Below, one piece after another: positions 57,501 through 63,100 of a DNA stretch of 64,000 nt. Position numbers and translations under genes: made by a program. Positions within the stretch are counted from its first letter, which is position 1. The number at the start of each line of letters is the position of its first letter. This DNA is from Amoebophrya sp. A120. Lineage: Eukaryota; Sar; Dinophyceae; Syndiniales; Amoebophryaceae. The stretch is taken from contig CAJINV010000005.1 of NCBI GenBank assembly GCA_905178155.1, positions 6,656,153 to 6,720,152 of the forward strand, given 5' to 3'. The notes beneath the pieces are model-generated. The model was not told where the DNA came from. It searched no databases and saw only the letters and a list, made by a program, of their open reading frames with translations.

Positions 57501-59272
57501 GGTGGCGGCGTCTTTGGGTTGATCAAATCACCCGAAACACAATGCCATCCCGTGTTGCACAGTCTGTTTATGTCATGCGTGACTCCCAAAACTCCTAGGT
57601 TTGTGCTGCAAAGTCCCCGTCTTGCCTCTGGTGTGGGGACGTTTTTGCTCAGGATATTCGGTGACGTCGGTGCTGTTGAACATCGTTTTCGAAACGATTC
57701 TGCTTCTCTACCTCTACGATCAGGGAAGTAACTTCTTGGTGCTGCTCTTCTCGTTGGTTTCGATTGTCATTGAGTGCTGGAAAGTCACCCGGGCGATGAC
57801 GTTCGATTGCTACTGGCTGTTCGGGAAAATCCCCTTGCCGAAAATGATTTCGAACAGTGGGCGGAAGGTATCCCACAGAAAAAAGCAGGCAGGGCACATC
57901 TGTAATGCAAAAACAAATACACAGGAAAATCTGTCATGGGCAACCCCGTAGCGTGGTGTTTGAGATACGCAGGACAGATTTTTTTGTCTATTTATTTTTG
58001 CATTACAAATCTGACCTGCCTGCTTTTTTCTGCGGGATAGAAGGAAGGAAGTCAGGACTGGGACTGGATCGCGATCAAGTATTGCTTATCAAATGTAAAA
58101 ATGTCTGGGTTTGGAAACTTGTGATGCTGGGTGGCGTCTCATGATGAGGCCACAAATGCTGGCTCAGCATGACAAGTTTCCGAGCTTCTAGGTGTTGCCT
58201 ATTGCTTGGCTCATTTCTTGCTGCTAGTCCGTAGACTGATGCAACCTTTCCGGGCACCAGGATCGCACACGCGTGATGAACTGGAGGATGGAGTAGAGCT
58301 GCTTGAAGCAGTTTCTGATTCTATGTAGTCCAAAAAATGTCGTATTTGAATTTCAAAAAATCATACTCCAGGTATCTTTCCACCATTTTCGGCCCCATCG
58401 TCCTTTCCTACGCGATATCAACTGCAAATATGTCTGGGTCTGGGAGATTGCGATATTTGCCATGCTAGTCTGGTATGACTCTGAAATCTGTATTGCGTGG
58501 CCGCGAAGAGCTCATCTTACCTGTGATGTAAAAATGCAGTTTCTCATGCGGAGTACGCAGCTCAGAACCACGGAAAAACTTGTCATGCTTGGCATCTGCG
58601 CATGACAGAGTGCTCACTCTTCCCTTCCTTGCATCACAAGTTTCCAGACCCAGACATATTTGCAATGCATACGCGACCTATTCCCTGCTCTACGAGTGCC
58701 ACAAATCTTACTATTCCTTCCTCCTCGAGACCGCGGCTTCCTGTGTCTACGCGGGTGGGTTCATTTTGATGACGCCCCAGCTTTTCATCAACTACAAGTT
58801 GAAATCCGTGGCGTTCCTTCCCTGGAAGCGGTTCATTTACCGCGCGTTGAACACGTTTGTGGATGACTTATTCTCCTTTATCATCCGGATGCCCACGATG
58901 CACCGGATGGGGTGCTTCCGCGACGACGTGGTGTTTTTCGTCTATCTCTACCAGCGGTGGATCTACCCCGTGGATAAAAACAGACTGTTTGACGATGAGG
59001 ATGATGTGGGGGGAACTACAGGGGACGACGTTGTTGTTGATCGTGGGGAACTACCCGTGGCAGCTCTTGATGCAACAACAGCAAGAACTCTGCTTAAGGA
59101 CAGTAAACTACAAGCAGGGTCTGGTGCTGAACAGTCCTCATCAAATCTGCACAAGCGAAATGTTTATAAGGGAGTTACGACAGGTGACAAAGAGGAGGAG
59201 GTCGAGCTGAGCAGTGCGGTAGCGGCAAGAAAGTCTGCCACTGAACAGTCCGAGGACGCGAAGAGGAAGTAG
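45580..59272 (+). CDS. CLPTM1: CLPTM1-family multi-pass membrane protein (12 exons)
   Basis: Exons 45580-45961, 46234-46280, 46521-47223, 47482-47649, 47939-47995, 48264-48343, 48567-48625, 48936-49399, 57662-57868, 58045-58078, 58372-58415 and 58677-59272 give 946 residues in one frame. The C-terminal half is unmistakable for the family: PTLLIVTLVVSILHTIFEFL, FKADVQFW, a hydrophobic pair ending SIVIECWKVTRAM, AIKYLSTIFGPIVLSYATYS, MTPQLFINYKLKSVAFLPW, ALNTFVDDLFSFIIRMPTM and DDVVFFVYLYQRWIYPVD. Members are ER/plasma membrane proteins implicated in receptor trafficking and, for CLPTM1L, lipid scrambling. An N-terminal Ser/Lys-rich tail precedes the first membrane segment (FVVVAILAYGAFIARNF). 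Ten introns are introners. One is 8.26 kb because of a nested LINE. One intron (58079-58371) is GT-AG. Confidence 0.93.
45962..46233 (+). mobile_element. introner family A, TSD CTACC
   Basis: AATGCAAAAATGTCTAGGTC and GAGACCCAGACATATTTGCA arms. TSD CTACC is exact. Confidence 0.9.
46281..46520 (+). mobile_element. introner family C-like, TSD CGTTT
   Basis: TATGCAACAAAGAGACTGTG and CACAGTTTTTTCCCTGCATA arms. TSD CGTTT is exact. Confidence 0.87.
47224..47481 (+). mobile_element. introner family A, TSD TGAGG
   Basis: CTTGCAAATATGACTGGGTC and AGACCCAGACATATTTGCAG arms. TSD TGAGG is exact. Confidence 0.9.
47650..47938 (+). mobile_element. introner family D, TSD TGACG
   Basis: GTGTAAAAACGTCCCCACC and GGTGGGGACGTTTTTTC arms. 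TSD TGACG is exact. Confidence 0.9.
47996..48263 (+). mobile_element. introner family A, TSD AGGCG/CGGCG
   Basis: ACTGCAAATATGTCTGGGTC and CCAGACCCAGACATATTTGC arms. The TSD matches at 4 of 5. Confidence 0.88.
48344..48566 (+). mobile_element. introner family H, TSD GGGAA
   Basis: TATGACAGTGCACAACTCG and GAGTTGTGCACTGTTATA arms, then CCTCCCCCCCTCATTTG and complement. TSD GGGAA is exact. Confidence 0.9.
48626..48935 (+). mobile_element. introner family E, TSD CAGGG
   Basis: TATTACAACGAAAAATGCCC and GGGCACTTTTCATTGTAATA arms. TSD CAGGG is exact. Confidence 0.9.
49593..49609 (+). repeat. LINE target-site duplication, left copy
   Basis: TGTCATGCGTGACTCCC, identical to 57571-57587. It lies within the introner interior. 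Confidence 0.93.
49610..49817 (+). other. LINE 5' leader
   Basis: C/G-rich, with a run of C and a near-palindrome (CCTTGCCTTACGAGCAAGG). It must hold any internal promoter of the element. Confidence 0.5.
49818..55937 (+). CDS. LINE polyprotein: endonuclease, reverse transcriptase, RNase H
   Basis: An uninterrupted frame of 2039 residues; the first ATG of the frame is a little downstream (about 49853, MRRRLVSV) if the start at 49818 is not used. A zinc finger CTKC...H...C lies at residues 434-455. An apurinic-type endonuclease follows (about 515-760), with LLNLDGG, AGDLNISSGS at about 660, and a TYP...DALFL end. The reverse transcriptase (about 890-1190) has FWRPIAMISGITKLVESV and the catalytic FCDD at 1123-1126. 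An RNase H domain (about 1436-1580) has ATDSGD and FWTPGHAGI. The C-terminal tail is Pro/Asp/Glu-rich. The EN-RT-RNH order fits the I/Tad-type LINE group. It nicks DNA, copies element RNA at the nick, and may degrade the RNA strand. Confidence 0.92.
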   Translation: MPLQVVKQSIQTMRRRLVSVPLLLLGHNGAATRSSKTVSSPRRTGEMAAVRREIVEQLEEKLPMIEDPAAAAAAAARDDDDATMPQLVEPAPPELDPSRIAIADQSRAFVLAPALIPAGSRTILRKVHEAAPKHIAAAIRAANEHELLLELGPHCLRIIQRPAHEGELEADRTRAAGKALAAGVAVPGGAKRYKEAVPLAIWRATGSKVGPLAGTYTNHPDYRDIPCSAAVVDALALRQTDHAIGLDPRNHSRLAAGTLKNAGGFAANEWPLGDPGVCSEDPDIRKSDNPDDLAVVKGKALQKRLERAPPDTPFWTGADKPALGEGGEEAMICAPVRKVSRTSIAANRPTPHGRSCPDCVAEAQEMAKNTMEGNTLVRPYLASFLAPERVPPAVGPYTNWLGSEAPNQENMRYPVYIRTPEVTAGASAKTIYKCTKCDAVGQMPSMLAHVVVCRVGRHERVGSMLLGKLSALAAGERDAATHQITTSKKHHLAELRLQLDERPPPPDIEWSKGRRMKITLLNLDGGLLTNWPRLVHEITEAAPLVVVVSEADLPQDLSKTVSDLIYLTLRARYFIWRGTRAMALVAHSLRPAEQARCTQIPLAPSMAAILVAHGDLAGELVAGYIPPITGATGRDEVMAQQQAVLRYLSDAPKDAVVGIAGDLNISSGSIMLERPRPNPFRSALAAAAEARGMQSALLPSDVTYPAADSQPDALFLRPHSREAELWTQLKLPEFLPENCATHMRIGCELVAAEEDRERKGAEQVPEGLTRRRVFQWTSMTQETLSRVLARACEAAKSAKSFSAKTLAHILKTERAPVRKAKIPPTHLSLLKGDGTLTMSTQESMEAFRVRLCEGKPAGIQRTPEEEKAVAAQARELIEDAPSVPLEPSLDMAVRAMRRLNGNAAAGVDGVPVALLKASTTLAYLLVTLICNAINAFEEPPWSKECLFVFLFKHAKAGATRFVPRFWRPIAMISGITKLVESVVLGAIESLVNEFRDNSAFIKGLSPTVGLIRALMKAMQSRRKCVGVVVGDIAGGYENAFVIHVLTVLKERGASRQILRVVYRWMCGRTGRIVLCGLVSHAFPLGEGLGQGTLLSPALFRIVVEYWLNIVGLVSDLCDCITGFCDDIGIVVTADTEAELKQKLTDKADRLRRIPYPIADWRIAVLKAPALSSGTKEEQDAFFRRFTVRLASGQVLRLPEVETQLDSGAGKPLRVESGNGRRINRAAYISVLGVPLSPHPEAWLAHLGNLQRRVAAEAAEAAADEGKTVVELIDQYHAKMFNCLQYASSVKSILCPGEALARLDAVAETCLRRMLRVSFTAPVYSTFFSTGAVIPSTAALAERNVLNIQAIALDNDTFAQEAKVEEVCPLRREGWTKLRISHTLKPADPLPDNVVLLPAPAVFQRYGLKFSKEETPKVATLVKEEFEKLEKQLGPAMMLIATDSGDVPRSAPGAAGPGPRKRMATIVMRRGDDRKGEFALAALWGEAGAFVVSVLLLSDSVREPHAPIHDDRLRLVLFQVDASPVLDNVLSSRTEQTWQECRRALINLARTRPDCLFLCFWTPGHAGISPHTEADLLQKQTHLPSEPLERFTDLRIPLRQLRAYARACLREEILEVVKKRARASTTGAYRGYIAAEVGDARKTLRGLPAASQRLAWSLLCGDGRDAARASDSRVGSSYIKCGLCGEKVSAVIALSVSQDPSPPAMDDESSSGSNGNDSELLIDEEEMGAIDTAAEELAGDADAPKNTEFANLDRHVLLSHFARHVLLCECKKIQEEVLTVCPAIPTSLNLLRRPDITVRAFLTKLGMAPPPEGEWPVKPRQRPDRDDVPPPAEVQANVNRGAQTFHNMIEMAETAQPPASATQEPNPPVVPRNFVPGAAHRLCTSAPDRTQPQEGDVQSLLDTLFWIPPDRRAPGTTTRERQGPYTRPQQLGHAPSPPGQPSSSPGAIPNTTSGRSAIPDQGDEDREADAADGLETGRAEVLAGGVVLRLDPVTGLPLPRSGGSGAAEEGLQDSPDAIAAQAADQDDLTMMEEDEDALYT
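55938..57570 (+). other. LINE 3' region
   Basis: 1.6 kb with no supported gene, although a 102-residue frame at 56007-56315 starts right after the main ORF. It contains a GT-dinucleotide run (57446-57460). The end shows no poly(A) or clear tandem tail. Confidence 0.55.
57571..57587 (+). repeat. LINE target-site duplication, right copy
   Basis: TGTCATGCGTGACTCCC, followed by the rest of the split introner. Confidence 0.93.
57869..58044 (+). mobile_element. introner family J, TSD GAAGG
   Basis: TIRs TATCCCACAGAAAAAAGCAG and CTGCTTTTTTCTGCGGGATA. TSD GAAGG is exact. The only copy of this family in the window. Confidence 0.88.
58079..58371 (+). other. GT-AG intron containing a truncated family A introner
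   Basis: Donor CAA|GTATTG and acceptor CTCCAG|GTATC restore AIKYLS, which matches the CLPTM1 family at this point. From 58089 the intron carries the 5' arm and first part of a family A introner (AAATGTAAAAATGTCTGGGT onward, to about 58205). No 3' arm follows. Confidence 0.82.
58416..58676 (+). mobile_element. introner family A, TSD CGCGA
   Basis: ACTGCAAATATGTCTGGGTC and CCAGACCCAGACATATTTGC arms. TSD CGCGA is exact. Removal restores LSYATYSLLYE. Confidence 0.92.
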
Positions 59273-60127
59273 GATGGGAGGTGGCCTCCAGCTCTTGACG
59301 TAGCACCGCCACAACTTTTTTACTACCCGCCTGGAACTTACCGCATGAAAGTTGTGTTGTCTCTTCCCCATATTGTTTTTTAAAAGCGACACCATGGAAT
59401 ATCTCACACTTCATCTACATTTTGCAATGACGAATGTAGTGTCGCATTGCCCGATACTCATAATCGCGCAATGAATAGAGAACGCAGGCGGGTCAGACTT
59501 TTGACTCGTCTCTTGTTTTTGTTTATTCGAGGACTTCCAAGAAAAATGAACGAGCTGTATCCAACATCGGGCGCAGCGCGAGCATGAAAATGAAGTAAAA
59601 GAGGAGCATCCTACATCAACTTCGTGTAGCTGCCAGGAGCCATCGTCCTGTGTTTTGGGTTCTCGCAGTAGCACTCGTGAGACAGAGTACTTCCAAATTT
59701 TCGTATTATCGTTGTGCACTCACTACTCAGTGACCGTGAGAGAACCACAAAGACGAGTGCACCTCGTACGAGAGCGTAGCTATTCTAAAACGTGCCCATC
59801 TATGACCATGTTGGAGACGTTGATGAAGACGAGGTTTGGGGTCGCGGCTTATCCTCCGCTGAAGTCGTCGCGTCGTTCGTTTCAGGTGCAAAGCAATCGG
59901 CCACAGTGTTAGACTTATGGTCAGACTGACTTCGAAGTTCATATCGAAACCAAATCGCAAAATTAGCCGAAGTCGTGTTAGGCCCTCCTTCTATGATCTC
60001 GATCGTCGCAAGCTTACTGTCCACCTGTGACTGTGTCCCCCTGCTCGAGAATTCATTTGACGCCAACGCTCGTCTTTGAGTTTGAGTTATTTTACCAGAA
60101 AAAAACAACTGCCTGTTCGACGACAAG
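59273..60127. other. intergenic stretch
   Basis: No supported gene. Small ORFs on both strands only. Confidence 0.4.
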
Positions 60128-63100
60128 ATGGGCGGACGTGGCGGGCTCAACGATTACGACGACGATTTTTTTGAGGACGAAGATAATTTCAAGCCCGACC
60201 ACGGCGTCGTTCTTGATTACGCCAACACCGTGAGGAATTTCAACGATGAGGGTGAGGAAATCCCGAAGCCTAGCTCCTACAATATGGCCCGCGCAAATGT
60301 TACTATCTCAAACGTTACAATAGAATCTGGATTTTGTCTTGCATAGATAGAGAGCATGAGGAACTACATGCAGAGCTTTGCGCTTTTAGCAATACAAATT
60401 TCATCGCCACATTCTAATGGGGTTTCGACCTCCGGAACTTGTCATGCGAAATCCTGTGTTGAAAGTACGCTAGATGATGCACTATTTGCATCGCAAATTT
60501 CCACCATTTCTATTGTAACGTTTGAGATTGTAGTAACGGCTGAGCACGCTATATACAACCTCACGGAGCACCTTCGCGCGGACCGGAAGAAGAGGAAGCT
60601 GCCACGACATCGGTATCCTGTGCAAAAGTGTCGTGCCAGCTTGCATGACAGATCTGCTCCTTTCTTGCCAGAATCTGCATTGCAAATTCCATTTTGTTGA
60701 AAGTTGTCATGCGATATCTGCTAGCGCGATATTTTTGTATATGCATAGTTGAATGCTGGGACCGACCACGAGCTTAGGGAAAGACGCGGGGAAGTTTTCA
60801 ACCACCAGCACCGTGTGGGATTTATCAGACAGAGATAATTGCTAGCATACGCCGCGCATAAAACTTGTCATGCTGTGCAGCGCATTACAGTGCAGGTGCA
60901 CTCACTATTCCCTTTATTGCATCACAACTTTCCAGACCCAGACATCTTTGCAATGCATAGTACGTTTTAGCAATTTTCCAAGTGATATAGCCACGGCGGC
61001 ACGTACATCAAGGGCCTCAATCCAAGACTGAAGTTGTTCGGTATAGAAAGTTTGTAATGCAGGACAACGGTTTATCGGTTTTGGATTCAATACGAATTTC
61101 GTGTGCGTCTATTCCAATTTCTATATTATGCAATAAGAAAGCAGCTGCACAGCATTATTTGATGCGTGAAATATACTCTTGCTAGCACTTCTACATGAAA
61201 TTGATCCAAAACAAGCACATGAGAAACTGCAACACAATCACAAAAAGGTCCCAAGCCAAACCCGAAGCGGGAGCAAAATCTGGCGTCGATAGGGGAGCTA
61301 AGAAAAACAGTGGAGCACAACCAACTGAGAAACACGCTGGGGGACTTGAAGCAGAGGTCATTTTTGTGGCAGGAAGAATACAGAGTCGGTACAATTATAT
61401 TAGACGTGTTTTATTTTGGAGGATGAAGCTCGATTCGGTTTTTGTACTGTCGTATCAAGATATAGACAAACCTGTGATGCACACCCTGCAAAATAGTATT
61501 CGACTGTCATGCGGATTTACGACGAATATTGAACTACATCACAGCCAACGACATCACGCAAACACTGGATTTCATCGTGCGCCACGGCGGCCTATCTTGT
61601 GCAAAACTATCGTACTCGTATTGCAGTCATGCATTACAAATCTTTTTCTTAAGGTAAATCCGCATTGCAAATTTTGTTTCTCATGCTGGGGAAGTTTGTA
61701 ATGCATTTATACGAGTGCGATAGGATACTTTTGCATTTCATACGGCCCCGCGCAACGCAAATCCAGGAAAGCGCACCGGTTAGAGGGCTTCAAAACTGCA
61801 GCGGAAATCAAGAAGGAAAAGCTAGACGCCATGAACAACAACTCGACACAATCCACGCAAGCGAAGGACTATGCATTGCAAATATGTCTGGGTCTGGAAA
61901 CTTGTGATGCGGGTCGGGCAATCTATCATGAGGACGCCTCAACAATTGGCGGCTCAGCATGACAAGTTTCAGAGTTGTGCCTAGGTGTTCTAGTGTGTTC
62001 TGCATGACAAAGTGCGTTTCTGCATGACAGAAAAGTGGTGCTTTTGGGTAATGCGCATGACAGACTTTTGACTCATGCTAGCAGAGCATGACAAGCCTTG
62101 CATTCATCGTCCCGACCCAGTTATATTTGCAATGGATAAGGAGAAGAAAAAGACCACGCACACGAAAGTGGTCGCAGCGGTACAGGGGATTCGGCACGAC
62201 ATCGAGAACGCGTATGAAAACGCTTTGGACGAGGGGATTATTTCCTCCAGTAGTAGCGACGCGGGCGGGAACCAGTACGAGGCGCAGATATTACCCAACA
62301 TGTCGAATATCAAATGCAAAAATGTCTGGGTCCGGAAACTTGTGATGCTAAAACGTGCATGATAGAAACACTTCCGAATGCAGACCAGCATTACAACTTT
62401 CCGGAGCACTTTCCCATAGGCAGCCCGCATGAGAAACTGCGTTTTTGCATGACAAAAATGGCTGCGGCTTTTGTCGGTTATGCAATACAGATTTCCCAGG
62501 AATGTAAAGCTAGCATTGCAAGTTCCAACTTTACAGATCCAGACATATTTGCATTTGATATCGAAGTATCAACCACAAAAATACTGTCATCTGGGTCTGG
62601 ACGAAGGATGCGAACAATTTGCGTTGCTGGTTCTTGCATGCCAAAGCGTTCTCGGTTATACATGACAGCATGACACCAGGTTTATTTCCGATGTCCCTTC
62701 TTCGAGATTCAAACTCAAAGTCATCGGTAAATATATCGCATGACCACATCAATGCGCGATCCAGCACGAGAAGAATGCTGGCCACTCGTCCACGACCGAT
62801 TTGTCGTGCATCAAAGATCATCTCGTTGTCCTCCGATGAATATCGCATCTTCACAAATCCAGACCCAATCATGTTTGCAATGCATACAATGCACGAGGTC
62901 ATGCGGGAAGCAGCACTGGCGAGCAAGCGAGTATCGGATCGGGTGGCGGCGCCGTTCGGTGGGTATCAAATGCAAAAATGTCTGGGTCTGGAAAGTTGTG
63001 ATGCTGGGTGGCGTATCATGAGGAAGCAACAAGTGCTGGCTCAGCATGACAAGTTTCTACTGAGCTTCTAGGTGTTGCCTATTCTGCATGACAAACTGCG

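Larger units (their letters stand above)
49610..57570 (+). mobile_element. full-length LINE nested in an introner
   Basis: A 7.96-kb element flanked by the 17-bp direct repeat TGTCATGCGTGACTCCC (49593-49609 and 57571-57587). It has a 208-nt 5' leader, one large ORF with endonuclease, RT and RNase H, and a 1.6-kb 3' region. It lies in the sense direction of the host gene. No poly(A) tail is visible at the 3' end. The intact ORF and perfect TSD indicate a recent insertion. Confidence 0.93.
49400..57661 (+). mobile_element. introner family D split by a LINE, TSD TTCGG
   Basis: The left piece 49400-49609 starts TATCCTGAGGAAAAGCGTCC. The right piece 57571-57656 ends GGGGACGTTTTTGCTCAGGATA. The 5-bp TSD TTCGG is exact (49395-49399 and 57657-57661), and exons on the two sides join in frame in the middle of a conserved CLPTM1 region. 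Together the pieces match the family D interior seen at 23286-23569 in reverse orientation. Confidence 0.93.
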
